A stretch of 64,000 nucleotides of DNA, from the IMG/VR virus record IMGVR_UViG_3300044712_000179, positions 1 through 64,000 of that record. The stretch is one strand, 5' to 3'. Below the pieces are notes generated by a model that ran no database searches, was not told where the DNA came from, and saw only the letters and a program-made list of their open reading frames with translations. Made by a program: the position numbers and the translations under genes. The stretch comes from a virus. This document shows positions 14,856 through 23,182 of the stretch, piece after piece (position 1 is the stretch's first letter; every line of letters begins with the position of its first letter).

Positions 14856-15159
14856 TATCGTTCTAGTTAGATTTAAAGATCGCTTAGTCAAGAGGGCTAG
14901 GTCTGTTAAGTTTATAGAATGGGATAGCGATGAGGTAGGAGCTAAGATGGTAGAATACCACGACACTATTCCACCTTTGGAAGATACGCCATTTAGCGTT
15001 ATTCTAGACCCAAGCGTAGCTGGATACAGCTGGTTGACTACTCCTGTTCAAGAATACCATATAGAGTATATGGATTATGGAGAATTTGAAATGGAGTTCA
15101 AGACCAAGAACAGCTTCTATGTATTAACTAAAAAATTAAAATATCCACCCAATGATTAA
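14827..15159 (+). CDS. Hypothetical 110-aa protein
   Basis: Not recognised. Starts MIINNNTKYDIVLVRFKDRL; strand-rich with few helices. It overlaps the preceding gene by 29 bases and the following one by 8. Confidence 0.6.
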   Translation: MIINNNTKYDIVLVRFKDRLVKRARSVKFIEWDSDEVGAKMVEYHDTIPPLEDTPFSVILDPSVAGYSWLTTPVQEYHIEYMDYGEFEMEFKTKNSFYVLTKKLKYPPND

Positions 15160-15247
15160 AGGCGCACTGTTTCTATTATCACCATTATTACTTATCCTAG
15201 GATACTGCACATACAGCATTATGACGGATAAAAATCTTAAAAAATAA
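15152..15247 (+). CDS. Very short membrane protein, 31 aa
   Basis: Reads MIKGALFLLSPLLLILGYCT and ends in Lys residues: one membrane helix with a basic tail. The overlap with the preceding stop supports translation, but the size makes it uncertain. Confidence 0.4.
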   Translation: MIKGALFLLSPLLLILGYCTYSIMTDKNLKK

Positions 15248-15258
15248 GTCTAAAAATA

Positions 15259-15290
15259 TTTGGACTATATTCTAACTCTTTGTAATTTTA
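15259..15290 (+). promoter_or_regulatory. Early promoter for the recombination genes
   Basis: TTTG (15259-15262), 20 bases, TAATTTTA (15283-15290). The first gene, at 15314, starts 23 bases after the box. Confidence 0.65.
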
Positions 15291-15313
15291 CAAACAAATA
15301 AAATAAAACACAA

Positions 15314-15631
15314 ATGGAAAACACAAAACCAACCAGCGACACACAAGCTCAAAAAGTATTACTTCACATCGAAGCTAGCCGAGAAGAAGGCGCAGAACAA
15401 ACAGCTTTAAGAATCCAATTGGAAACAGAATGTTCTGGAAATTTCTTAGCAAACATATTCCATCAGTTATTTAAACAAGACGAGACATTGAAAGAAATCG
15501 TTTACACTGTTGTAATGAAAGATATGATGTCAGGATTAACTGAAGGACTTATTGAAGAAATGTTAGCTGATAAACACGCTTCTAAAGGTAAAGAAGCTGA
15601 TATTTTTAACAATGTAAAAGCACAAGCATAA
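15314..15631 (+). CDS. Hypothetical 105-aa acidic protein upstream of the ERF annealase
   Basis: Starts MENTKPTSDTQAQKVLLHIE. It is helical and acidic, with no known motif. It is first in the unit after the promoter at 15259-15290 and lies one base before the annealase gene, suggesting a recombination or DNA-metabolism role. Confidence 0.65.
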   Translation: MENTKPTSDTQAQKVLLHIEASREEGAEQTALRIQLETECSGNFLANIFHQLFKQDETLKEIVYTVVMKDMMSGLTEGLIEEMLADKHASKGKEADIFNNVKAQA

Positions 15632-15632
15632 T

Positions 15633-16187
15633 ATGAAAAACTTACTCAAATCACTCGCTGCGTTCAATGCAGAATGTCCTGCTGTTTCAAAGTCAGCAGA
15701 CAATCCGTTCTTTAAATCTAAGTACGCTACCTTAGATGCGATACAGAATCACATCAAGCCTCATTTGGCTAAGAATGGTTTAGTAATTGTACAGGCTAAT
15801 GAGATGTATGATGGCGGTATGCCAATCGTTAAGACAACCTTATTCCACGTGGAGTCTGGAGAATCTATCTCATCTGTATTCCCAGTAGTAGTTAATAAAC
15901 AAACAGCTCAAGATTACGGTAGTGCTGTATCTTATGCAAAGCGTTATAGCTTATCTGGCTTATTGAACTTAATTATTGAAGATGAAGATGATGACGGCAA
16001 CAAAGCATCAGGCAACACTACAGCTTCAAAAACAGCTCCTGATCCAGCTAAACCTTGGTTAGATAATAAGAACCCTAATTGGGCTGTTATCGTACAAGCA
16101 TTGAAAGATGGTCAAACAAATATGACTAGACTTAGAGATAAGTATAAAATATCAAAGGCTGTTGAGGCTGAATTAACAGCTCAATAA
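15633..16187 (+). CDS. ERF-family single-strand annealing protein
   Basis: The 184-aa product matches the ERF superfamily: FFKSKYATLDAIQNHIKPHL, NGLVIVQ, VKTTLFHVESGESI, then QDYGSAVSYAKRYSLSGLL and an acidic EDEDDDGN. These are the conserved ERF core blocks in order. ERF proteins anneal single strands in phage recombination, usually with an exonuclease and SSB. Those partners are encoded nearby (17059 and 19083). The C-terminal 50 residues look like a short basic helical tail. Confidence 0.85.
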   Translation: MKNLLKSLAAFNAECPAVSKSADNPFFKSKYATLDAIQNHIKPHLAKNGLVIVQANEMYDGGMPIVKTTLFHVESGESISSVFPVVVNKQTAQDYGSAVSYAKRYSLSGLLNLIIEDEDDDGNKASGNTTASKTAPDPAKPWLDNKNPNWAVIVQALKDGQTNMTRLRDKYKISKAVEAELTAQ

Positions 16188-16203
16188 ACCCAACCAACAT
16201 ATT

Positions 16204-16297
16204 GCCCTTCTTCTAGACTGAACCAATAAATCATATAATTTTAACAGGGGTGTTTTAGTTATGTCAAAAAGGTCTAGCGGAGGGGCATATTTTTTTT
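16204..16297 (+). terminator. Terminator with an unusually long loop
   Basis: 16204-16218 pairs with 16272-16286 (15 positions, one mismatch, two wobbles) across a loop of about 53 bases, followed by eight T (16290-16297). It would end transcription after the annealase gene. Such a long loop is unusual for a simple terminator. Confidence 0.5.
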
Positions 16298-16316
16298 ATT
16301 CAATCAAAATATATTT

Positions 16317-17047
16317 ATGAACAATTTAAACAACGAAGTCCGAGATAATGGTGGAATGAGAATTCTCCATATCTCGGACACTTGACGCACGGATGTCACA
16401 ACCAATTTCCAAAAGAAGTATTTGAAGGTATAGATATGGTTATTCATAGTGGAGACTGTTCTAACAGCGGATACTTACAGCATTCTATATTAGAAATAAC
16501 CAACTTCTTAAATTGGTATGAAATGATACCTGTTAGGTATAAGCTGCTAATCGGAGGAAATCACGACACAGCTATAGCTAGAAGAGCTATTAACAAAGAA
16601 GATATGGCTATGCGTGGTATTCAATATCTAGAAAACGAATCTGTTGAAATAGAAGGAATTAAGATATGGGGCTCTCCCATTACGCCTACATTCGGAGACT
16701 GGTCTTTTATGAAAGCTAGAGACAAGACACACGAAGTATGGAAAGAAATACCTGATGATACAGATATACTTGTAGTACACGGCCCACCAAAGAATATCAG
16801 AGACTTAACATTAAATAGGTCTAATCAATTAGAAAGATGTGGAGACCTAGCTTTATTCAATAGAGTTAAATCAGTACAGCCTAAAATAATGATGTTTGGA
16901 CATATCCATAACTTCAAAGACATACAGAATCAAGGCGTAAGCACCTACCACGAAATGGGTAGAACGCAGTTCTCTAATGCATCTTGCGTAGAGGATGGAA
17001 GATTCGATAAGGGTTTAACATCTTTTGGAAATAGATTTACAATTTAA
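16317..17047 (+). CDS. Calcineurin-like metallophosphoesterase, frameshifted near its start
   Basis: The main frame (16382-17047) carries metallophosphoesterase motifs: VIHSGD, GGNHD, VVHGPP and FGHIH. The first motif should read MRILHISDTHG. Its first half (MRILHISDT, ATG at 16356) is in a different frame and meets TGA right after Asp-Thr, while THGCHNQF resumes in the -1 frame; about five bases are extra relative to the expected DTHG join. A hairpin of ten perfect pairs (16338-16379) ends just before the break. Either the gene is broken, the sequence has an error, or the ribosome shifts here. A TTG start at 16382 would lack the first metal-binding Asp. Confidence 0.7.
16338..16379 (+). other. 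Perfect hairpin over the metallophosphoesterase start
   Basis: GTCCGAGATA (16338-16347) pairs exactly with TATCTCGGAC (16370-16379), and further inward TGG/CCA and GAAT/ATTC also pair. The hairpin covers the likely ATG (16356) and ends directly before the TGA/frame break. Confidence 0.7.
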
Positions 17048-17058
17048 AAAAACACAAT

Positions 17059-17820
17059 ATGATTACACTTGAAAAATTAAACGAAAGACCATTGAGCTAC
17101 AGCTCATTGAAGGAATTTTCAAAATCACCTCGTCACTATATCGAGTATCTTAGAAAAGAATTCAAACCTACCCCAGCAATGGCGTTAGGTAGCCTAGTTC
17201 ACTGTCTTTTATTGCAGCCTAATGAATTAGGCAAACAGTTCTTTGTTATGCCTAATATAGACAAGAGAACGAAAGAAGGTAAGGCTAAATACGAAGAAGC
17301 TGTTGAAGCGTCTAAAGGCAAACAGATTGTTACAGAGTCTGATTATGAAGATGCGAACAACTTGGTGAATAAGGTGCTGTCTGAAAGTCATATCGCAAAC
17401 GCAATACAACAGTGCTTTAGATTTGAGCACGAATGGAAGCAAGAGATTTATGGTTTACCATTCAGAGGATTCTTTGATGGGGAGGCAGAAGATTATATCC
17501 TAGAGGTAAAGACTGCTAGCGATGCTAATCCTAAAACTATCATCAATGATTTCTTTAATCGATCTTACCACATTCAAGGCGGTTTATATTCGATGGTTTC
17601 CAACAAGCCTGTTAAATACCTTATCATAGAAACAACAGCTCCATACAATGTAGTATTGGCTGATGCAACAGAAGATTATATTCAATACGGAATTAAAGAA
17701 GTAGAGAGGCTGTCAGCTAGTTTCTTAGAGTGTATGAATAATCATATGTTCAATATGGGATACGATTATTTTACAGAAGGTAATATGGAAATAGGATTAC
17801 CTAGTTGGTTAAAAAGATAA
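17059..17820 (+). CDS. PDDEXK exonuclease (RecE/exodeoxyribonuclease VIII-like)
   Basis: The 253-aa product matches the phage PDDEXK-like exonuclease family: SYSSLKEFSKSPRHYIEYL at the N-terminus, ALGSLVHCLLLQP, then GFFDGEAEDYILEVKTASDA, giving the metal-binding D and ExK residues, and FNRSYHIQGGLYS. Such enzymes chew 5' ends so that an annealase can load. With the ERF protein and SSB-like protein nearby, it forms a double-strand break recombination set. Confidence 0.85.
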   Translation: MITLEKLNERPLSYSSLKEFSKSPRHYIEYLRKEFKPTPAMALGSLVHCLLLQPNELGKQFFVMPNIDKRTKEGKAKYEEAVEASKGKQIVTESDYEDANNLVNKVLSESHIANAIQQCFRFEHEWKQEIYGLPFRGFFDGEAEDYILEVKTASDANPKTIINDFFNRSYHIQGGLYSMVSNKPVKYLIIETTAPYNVVLADATEDYIQYGIKEVERLSASFLECMNNHMFNMGYDYFTEGNMEIGLPSWLKR

Positions 17821-17821
17821 A

Positions 17822-17854
17822 TTTGGTAGTTTCACAAAATATTTTGTATATTCG
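17822..17854 (+). promoter_or_regulatory. Early promoter for the 17929 unit
   Basis: TTTG (17822-17825), 21 bases, TATATTCG (17847-17854), one mismatch to TAnnTTTG. A perfect 8-bp hairpin lies in the resulting leader. Confidence 0.55.
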
Positions 17855-17886
17855 CAAGACAAGTTTTTCATTTTTGTGTGATTCAG

Positions 17887-17912
17887 GGGAGGCATAGCAT
17901 AGAGTGCCTCCC
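17887..17912 (+). other. Leader hairpin
   Basis: GGGAGGCA (17887-17894) pairs perfectly with TGCCTCCC (17905-17912) around a 10-base loop, 17 bases before the ATG at 17929. No T-tract follows, so it may be a leader or protein-binding element rather than a terminator. Confidence 0.6.
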
Positions 17913-17928
17913 TAATTTAAAAAAGATT

Positions 17929-18306
17929 ATGTCAAGATTTGACCAAATAAGAATAGACGCTAAGTTACTACCTACTTCAAACGCTCAGGAGTTAGAAGAT
18001 TTGACTGACTTAGATTTTCAGACAAAGGACTTAGATAGAGAATACCTAGACTACCACGTAGGAGAAGATGGGTATTTATACTTCGAAGACTTTGAATATG
18101 AAATATCACACATAGATAATCCGAAAGGCTTGTTTAATATAGAATTGACAAAGACCAACCAAACCATAAAGAAAAGCTACTTCACTGGAAAAGTTAGATT
18201 TTACGGAAAGCCATACGAGGTTTTCTATGTATTCGAAGCTGACTTCCACGACGGTAAGCTAGAACAAGTAAGCCTGATTTCCAAGAGTCAGGGCTTTAAC
18301 CAATAA
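17929..18306 (+). CDS. Hypothetical 125-aa protein
   Basis: Starts MSRFDQIRIDAKLLPTSN and contains DFQTKDLDREYLDYHVGEDG. The 'FQTKDL...Y.v..dG.L' pattern appears in many phage proteins of unknown function. A GTG 17 codons upstream is in frame, but the ATG at 17929 lies after the leader hairpin and fits better. Confidence 0.65.
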   Translation: MSRFDQIRIDAKLLPTSNAQELEDLTDLDFQTKDLDREYLDYHVGEDGYLYFEDFEYEISHIDNPKGLFNIELTKTNQTIKKSYFTGKVRFYGKPYEVFYVFEADFHDGKLEQVSLISKSQGFNQ

Positions 18307-18311
18307 ACCAT

Positions 18312-18587
18312 ATGACCAAAACAGCAACTAGAATCACGAGAGATAGAATGATTGAGGAGTATCCTAATCTTGCTAAAATCTTGGATAGAATCTACGAGAA
18401 AGACAGAAAGCAACACTATTGGTTTTTCGTAAACTATAGTGGAAAGTATAAGGATAAAGACGGCAACCCAAGGGCTGTTTCTTTAGGCTCTATTATTGAG
18501 CTGTTGCAAGAATACGGCTATGATGTTTCTATTAGCGCAAGAAGGTCAGATGTTAATAAAAAACTTTGGGAGAAGTTATACAAATAA
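18312..18587 (+). CDS. Hypothetical 91-aa protein
   Basis: Not recognised. Starts MTKTATRITRDRMIEEYPNL, basic and helical, with a C-terminal SLGSIIELLQEYGYDV segment that looks like a small DNA-binding helix pair. Cotranscribed with 17929. Confidence 0.6.
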   Translation: MTKTATRITRDRMIEEYPNLAKILDRIYEKDRKQHYWFFVNYSGKYKDKDGNPRAVSLGSIIELLQEYGYDVSISARRSDVNKKLWEKLYK

Positions 18588-18596
18588 GTAATTTTA
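18565..18596 (+). promoter_or_regulatory. Early promoter for the ferritin-like gene
   Basis: TTTG (18565-18568), 20 bases, TAATTTTA (18589-18596); the gene starts 17 bases later. The -33 box lies in the end of the preceding gene. Confidence 0.65.
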
Positions 18597-18612
18597 CAAA
18601 AAAAAGAATAAA

Positions 18613-18978
18613 ATGGCATTAGCAACTAGAACACCGCAACAATCATTGATTGAAGCGTTTTACGAATTAGAAATCGTATCTCATTTGGCTCACGTAAATA
18701 CTCGTTCCTTTTCAGAACATAAAGCGTTTGGAGAATTCTACGACAGCGTAGGAGATTTCAAAGACAGATTAGTTGAGTATTTAATGGGAGAGGGTAAGTT
18801 AACTAAGTTAACCATTGCAGTATTAGACCCAGCAGGAAGCACAGTAGCGTTAGCTGATTCATTAGCTACTAAGTTCTGTGACTTTGCTGAAAACGCAGAA
18901 GATGAAGCATTATGCAATATGGCGGGTGAGTTTGAAGAAGTTGTAGCTCACTTGAAGTACTTGTTAATGTTAAAATAG
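18613..18978 (+). CDS. Ferritin-like / DUF5856-like four-helix protein
   Basis: The 121-aa product reads as four helices, with FYELEIVSHLAHVNTRSFSE followed by HKAFGEFYDSVGDFKDRLVE. The H...T.S..EH...FY.....D...E spacing matches DUF5856-type ferritin-like phage proteins and resembles Dps. A metal-binding or DNA-protecting role is possible. It is a single-gene unit between a promoter and a terminator, so probably strongly expressed. Confidence 0.6.
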   Translation: MALATRTPQQSLIEAFYELEIVSHLAHVNTRSFSEHKAFGEFYDSVGDFKDRLVEYLMGEGKLTKLTIAVLDPAGSTVALADSLATKFCDFAENAEDEALCNMAGEFEEVVAHLKYLLMLK

Positions 18979-19015
18979 TTTTATACTAGGACATACACTT
19001 TCAAAGACAACAATC

Positions 19016-19045
19016 CCCCTTTGGTTTCTACCAGAGGGGCTTTTT
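19016..19045 (+). terminator. Rho-independent terminator
   Basis: CCCCTTTGGT (19016-19025) pairs with ACCAGAGGGG (19030-19039): 10 pairs, one wobble, TTCT loop, followed by CTTTTT. Confidence 0.8.
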
Positions 19046-19082
19046 ATCACAAGCATTTTTTAAACCAATAAATAAACACAAA

Positions 19083-19352
19083 ATGGCAGACAACACAATT
19101 TACTTTAATTCCCTACGCGGAAGAAAGACACAATTCGGAACTAAATTATCTATCAATGTAGAGAAGTTTATAGAAGAATTGAAGGCAAACCAAAATGAAA
19201 AAGGCTACGTTAATATTGAATTAAAAGAGCGTAGAGAAGCAGACAAGTACGGTAATACAACATACGCTGTATTAGATACTTGGAAGCCAAATAAGAATGC
19301 AACAACAGCTCCATCAGCTGCTCCTGTTGCGGAAGATTCTCTTCCATTCTAG
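19083..19352 (+). CDS. SSB-like single-strand DNA-binding protein
   Basis: The 89-aa product has a small strand-rich body (YFNSLRGRKTQFGTKLSINV, YVNIELKERR, TTYAVLDTW), an Ala/Pro/Thr-rich linker, and an acidic tip ending EDSLPF. The acidic tip with terminal Pro-Phe is the hallmark of SSB proteins, which recruit partners through it. The OB fold itself is too short to prove by eye. Position between the recombination genes and the primase-helicase supports the call. Confidence 0.65.
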   Translation: MADNTIYFNSLRGRKTQFGTKLSINVEKFIEELKANQNEKGYVNIELKERREADKYGNTTYAVLDTWKPNKNATTAPSAAPVAEDSLPF

Positions 19353-19385
19353 GATTTTTTATTTAATCTTTGTTTTTTAATTTTG

Positions 19386-19420
19386 CCCCTGCGTACCTAA
19401 AAAGTATGTAGGGGTTTTTT
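19386..19420 (+). terminator. Rho-independent terminator before the primase-helicase gene
   Basis: 19386-19396 pairs with 19404-19414 (11 pairs, two wobbles) around CTAAAAA and runs into six T. A TAATTTTG box (19378-19385) abuts the stem, but a -33 TTTG is lacking, so its promoter role is doubtful. Confidence 0.75.
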
Positions 19421-19433
19421 AACCGCTACCTCT

Positions 19434-22331
19434 ATGCAAAAGGTCACCATATTTGAAAACATCAAGAACATTAGCGAACCTAAATTCGTTAATATAGAAG
19501 CTGTATTAGCCGCTATACAGAACGGACGATACAAGGATAAAGTAGAGGCTATTAGAGCCTGTAAAGAAGAATATAAGATACCTTCTTTGAAAGCAAATCT
19601 ACCTTGCGTATTATTTGCGGGGGAGTTTGGAAAACCAATTACGAAAACATATTCCAATGGAGATGAGTATATCTCTTACAGAGATGATAAGAGTTTAACC
19701 TCTCACAGCGGATTTGTACCTATAGATATAGATGATATAGATAATTTAGACGAGAAGAGAGAAGAATTAATTAACAATCCTTATGTATATGCATTATGGG
19801 TTTCTTCTAGTGGTAAAGGATTACACGGACTAGTGAAGATTGGAGATGGAAATAAACATACTCAACACTACAAGGCATTACTTAGCAAGATAGATGGTCT
19901 AGACCCAACAGCTAGAAATGTATCTAGAGTGCTGTACTTGTCTTATGACCCTGATATATACATCAATACCTCTTGCTCTGTATTTTTCGATATAGAACAA
20001 GAAGAAGAACAGCAAGTAAGTAGAATTCACTTAGGAGATGGCTATACAGACTATAAGAAGATAGATGTGGCTTCTAGGATGATTCGACTAGCTCCTGATG
20101 GACAGAAACATCATATCTTATTGAAGGCTGCTCACCTATTGGGTGGATATGTAGCTACCAAGCATATTGAATACGAGGTAGCTAAGAATATTTTAACGCA
20201 CGAGATAAGCAAGAAGCAAGTAGAAGATTTAGGATTGGCTATCAAGACGATTGAGGATGGATTAAGACACGGTATGACGATGCCTATCGCGGAGATAGAG
20301 ACTTCTTATAGAGAAGCTGTTAGAGAAATAGGCGTTATGGAGGAGGATTTATCCTTCCTTACATCCAATACAAAAGACGATGATTTTATCTACAGATTTA
20401 GGTCTGGATTGATACCAATGGGACTACCTTTTGGATACCACCATTTAGACGAGCATTTAAGGCTCAAGGAGGGCGAATTTTACGCTGCCTTGGCTCACAC
20501 TGGAGTTGGCAAAGCGCAGCCTTTATCTAGTTCTATATTGACGCCTAAAGGATGGATGAAGTTCAGGGATGTCAAGGTAGGTGATATCATATGTGACACA
20601 AGAGGTAACACTCAATCCGTGTTAGGCGTATTCCCTCAAGGAGAGAGAGATGTGTATAAGGTTACTATGTCAGATAATTCTCACGTATTTTGCGATGGAG
20701 ACCACCTATGGAGTGTTAATGGCCATTATAGAAGACATAGGGGGGTTAGAGATAAAGATGGAGTTAATAGATACACTCCAGATATGTCTTTTAAGACTAT
20801 GAAGACTACCGATATGATACCTACTGTAAAATTAACTGGTAAGTCTCAGGGTAATAGGAATAATTATTTATTGCCAGAGGTCTTGCCTGTTAAATTTGAT
20901 TCTAAAGATGTTGCAATAGATCCGTATTTTTTAGGCGTGTTATTGGGAGATGGATGCATACCTTCTTTTAGTATATCTAATAATGATAAAGAATTAATGG
21001 ATACTATTAAGGATGGAGAGTTTATTAGTAGTATTAGTTTTTATAATAAAATTGTGGATGGGAAGAATAGGAGTATATATACTGCGTATATTAAGCGTAC
21101 TATTAAGAAGCATCTGGAGCTTTATGGATTATTAGGAGCTAAGTCTAGTAATAAATTTATACCCAATGACTATATATTTAATGATTACGAAACTAGATTA
21201 GCTCTACTTCAAGGATTAATGGATACGGATGGCACTGTTGGTAAAGAGGGGCAGATTTCATACTCTACTATATCAGAAAGTCTTAAAGATGGAGTCATAA
21301 GCATCGTGAATTCTCTTGGTGGAAGAGCTACATACAAGTCTAAGATTAAAAAATATAGACACAAAGGGGAGCTTAGGTCTGGTGCTTTGTGCTACGAAGT
21401 TCAAATACAATTACCTTCTAGCATAATGCCATTCAGATTGAGTAGAAAGATACAGAGAGTCCCTGTCAAAAGAAGAGATATTAGAAAGTATATTTCAAGT
21501 ATAGAATTCTCTCATAGGGAAGAATGCGCTTGCATTATGGTTAGCAATGAAAACAGCTTATATGTTACAGATAATTATATACCAACGCATAATAGTAGCC
21601 TGAATTTGTGGCTTATATTCCTTTCTGCGATACATTACGATTGGAACTGGATGTTGTATATGGGAGAGAACTCATCAGCAGCCGTAAAGATGAAGATGAT
21701 GGAGTTCTTTATAGGCAAAAAAGTCACTCAAATGACAGACTTAGAGCACAATGTAGCACTAAAGTTCATAGACGAACACTTCTTCATCCTTTCTACGGAA
21801 AATATGTACACTTATAGTGAGATATTGGAACACTCTAAGATGTTGATGCAGTATAAGTCATTGAAGGGTATCTTTATAGACCCCTACAACAGCCTTAAAA
21901 TGGAGTTAACAGCCGCTAAGAACAAATACATATATGACTATGAGGCTTATAGTGAGATGTTAAACTATACTAGAAAATACAATACCACTATATTCTTATC
22001 TGTACATACTACTACAGAAGCTCAAAGAGACAGAGACAAGGATGGCAACCAAAGAATGCCACACGCGTCTCAAGCAGAGGGAGGTTCTGTTTTATCCAAT
22101 AAGGTGGACAATTTTATGGTGTATCACAGAAAGATGAAGTCTCCAGACGAGTGGATGTATACGCAGGTTTCTATTGATAAGGTAAGGTCTAGAGAAACAG
22201 GAGGAAAACCGACTGTGAACGGAGACCCTTGTGTATTAAGATTGAATAATGGAGTTGAGTTTGTGGACATACACAATCAACTTCCGTTCGATAGAGAAAA
22301 ATTATTGTATAAACATAAATGTCTTTTTTAA
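19434..22331 (+). CDS. Primase-helicase (VirE/BT4734-like N-terminus, DnaB/RecA-like ATPase) with intein
   Basis: The 965-aa precursor starts with a VirE/BT4734-like primase-type domain (residues about 55-190: VPIDIDDIDN, ALWVSSSGKGLHGLVKI, RVLYLSYDPDIYIN). A RecA-like helicase domain follows, whose P-loop GVGK (357-360) is interrupted by a 360-aa intein (361-720). Splicing restores GVGKSS. Downstream, GIFIDPYNS (about 812-820) is the Walker B strand and FLSVHTTTEAQR a later helicase motif. The spliced host protein would be about 605 aa. It probably primes and unwinds DNA at the phage fork. A terminator precedes it and a small gene overlaps its end. Confidence 0.85.
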   Translation: MQKVTIFENIKNISEPKFVNIEAVLAAIQNGRYKDKVEAIRACKEEYKIPSLKANLPCVLFAGEFGKPITKTYSNGDEYISYRDDKSLTSHSGFVPIDIDDIDNLDEKREELINNPYVYALWVSSSGKGLHGLVKIGDGNKHTQHYKALLSKIDGLDPTARNVSRVLYLSYDPDIYINTSCSVFFDIEQEEEQQVSRIHLGDGYTDYKKIDVASRMIRLAPDGQKHHILLKAAHLLGGYVATKHIEYEVAKNILTHEISKKQVEDLGLAIKTIEDGLRHGMTMPIAEIETSYREAVREIGVMEEDLSFLTSNTKDDDFIYRFRSGLIPMGLPFGYHHLDEHLRLKEGEFYAALAHTGVGKAQPLSSSILTPKGWMKFRDVKVGDIICDTRGNTQSVLGVFPQGERDVYKVTMSDNSHVFCDGDHLWSVNGHYRRHRGVRDKDGVNRYTPDMSFKTMKTTDMIPTVKLTGKSQGNRNNYLLPEVLPVKFDSKDVAIDPYFLGVLLGDGCIPSFSISNNDKELMDTIKDGEFISSISFYNKIVDGKNRSIYTAYIKRTIKKHLELYGLLGAKSSNKFIPNDYIFNDYETRLALLQGLMDTDGTVGKEGQISYSTISESLKDGVISIVNSLGGRATYKSKIKKYRHKGELRSGALCYEVQIQLPSSIMPFRLSRKIQRVPVKRRDIRKYISSIEFSHREECACIMVSNENSLYVTDNYIPTHNSSLNLWLIFLSAIHYDWNWMLYMGENSSAAVKMKMMEFFIGKKVTQMTDLEHNVALKFIDEHFFILSTENMYTYSEILEHSKMLMQYKSLKGIFIDPYNSLKMELTAAKNKYIYDYEAYSEMLNYTRKYNTTIFLSVHTTTEAQRDRDKDGNQRMPHASQAEGGSVLSNKVDNFMVYHRKMKSPDEWMYTQVSIDKVRSRETGGKPTVNGDPCVLRLNNGVEFVDIHNQLPFDREKLLYKHKCLF
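20514..21593 (+). other. Intein with LAGLIDADG endonuclease, class 3 features
   Basis: Residues 361-720 of the precursor. It begins Ala-Gln-Pro rather than Cys and ends Thr-His-Asn, with Ser next. The class 3 triplet is visible: Trp66 in GDHLW (block B), Cys340 in CIMV (block F), and Thr358 in THN (block G). LAGLIDADG blocks are FLGVLLGDG and LLQGLMDTDG. It sits exactly in the P-loop, a favoured intein site in helicases. The DNA is more AT-rich and GTA/ATA-rich than flanking exteins, suggesting transfer. Confidence 0.85.
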
Positions 22332-22582
22332 ATCATATGTACGAATTTATAGATGAGTCAAGAGTAACTATATTAGCTTACGATTTAAGTATTGAGAATA
22401 TAGAAGAGAGAAGAAAGAAAGCATTAGAATTCAAGACCCTTAAACTAGCCGAACAGAAACTCCGATGCGGTCAGAATGTTATCAAGCGTGCCCTAAAAAA
22501 CAGAGGACGCGTATTTTCAGATTCTTACCAAAAAGAATTTGCATTAAGAATTAAACCCAAAAACAATGAAACAGGTATTTAA
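22319..22582 (+). CDS. Hypothetical 87-aa basic protein
   Basis: Starts MSFLNHMYEFIDESRVTILA; the C-terminal half is Arg/Lys-rich and helical (KLAEQKLRCGQNVIKRALKN). It overlaps the end of the primase-helicase gene by 13 bases, so it may act with it. Function unknown. Confidence 0.6.
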   Translation: MSFLNHMYEFIDESRVTILAYDLSIENIEERRKKALEFKTLKLAEQKLRCGQNVIKRALKNRGRVFSDSYQKEFALRIKPKNNETGI

Positions 22583-22952
22583 AGAAGGCTCTGTAGAGCA
22601 AACAGATTTTGAAAATTGTGTACACTCATACGGCAACTTTAGAACAGTTGTTGCCGAGAAGGTAGATTTAACTAACCCAGACGAGATATTAAAGGCATTA
22701 TCTAATATGACCAATGCAATGACATTAGGCATAATGACTAAGGTAAAGCTGTCTGAGCTAACAGATAAGCTGTCTATGAAGAATTTGATGACCTTGAATG
22801 CTGAAGCAATGTCTGATGCAGAGAAGAAGGTTAAGTTAGCGTTTAGCATAGGAGATTGTAGTTTTTACAATGTTGCTATGGAAATGCTGATACAAAGTGC
22901 CTATACTAAGATAGATACTTTAAAATATTCTTTGCAATATCACAAGAAGTAA
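22566..22952 (+). CDS. Hypothetical 128-aa helical protein
   Basis: Not recognised. Starts MKQVFKEGSVEQTDFENCVH and is almost entirely helical, without metal or nucleotide-binding motifs. Overlaps the previous gene by 17 bases. Confidence 0.6.
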   Translation: MKQVFKEGSVEQTDFENCVHSYGNFRTVVAEKVDLTNPDEILKALSNMTNAMTLGIMTKVKLSELTDKLSMKNLMTLNAEAMSDAEKKVKLAFSIGDCSFYNVAMEMLIQSAYTKIDTLKYSLQYHKK

Positions 22953-22978
22953 TTACATTTGTCATCATAAACAACCTT

Positions 22979-23182
22979 ATGGAAGAAGATTTAAATATAT
23001 ACAGAGCTACCGTTAAGATAATAGAGCGCTGTTGGTATGATAAAAAGAGGTTCCCATTAATAAAAGATATATCCAATGTTACTAAGTGTTCATCCAAAAC
23101 TATCTGGAGAATTGCTAGTGAAAATGGTATGCAACACCGTAATACAATAAGCAGATATGCGACAAATAAAGAAAGTGCATAA
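22979..23182 (+). CDS. Small HTH protein
   Basis: The 67-aa product has LIKDISNVTKCSSKTIWRIA, a helix-turn-helix of the AraC/Hin type in spacing. Likely a DNA-binding regulator or recombination accessory. Overlaps the next gene by 26 bases. Confidence 0.6.
   Translation: MEEDLNIYRATVKIIERCWYDKKRFPLIKDISNVTKCSSKTIWRIASENGMQHRNTISRYATNKESA

Noticed and set aside
16380-16382. TGA at the phosphoesterase frame break read as an amino acid
   Set aside because: Reading through does not restore the motif; a frame change is needed, and TGA is used as a normal stop elsewhere.
19378-19385. TAATTTTG as a promoter for the primase-helicase gene
   Set aside because: No TTTG at -33 and the start would fall in the terminator stem.
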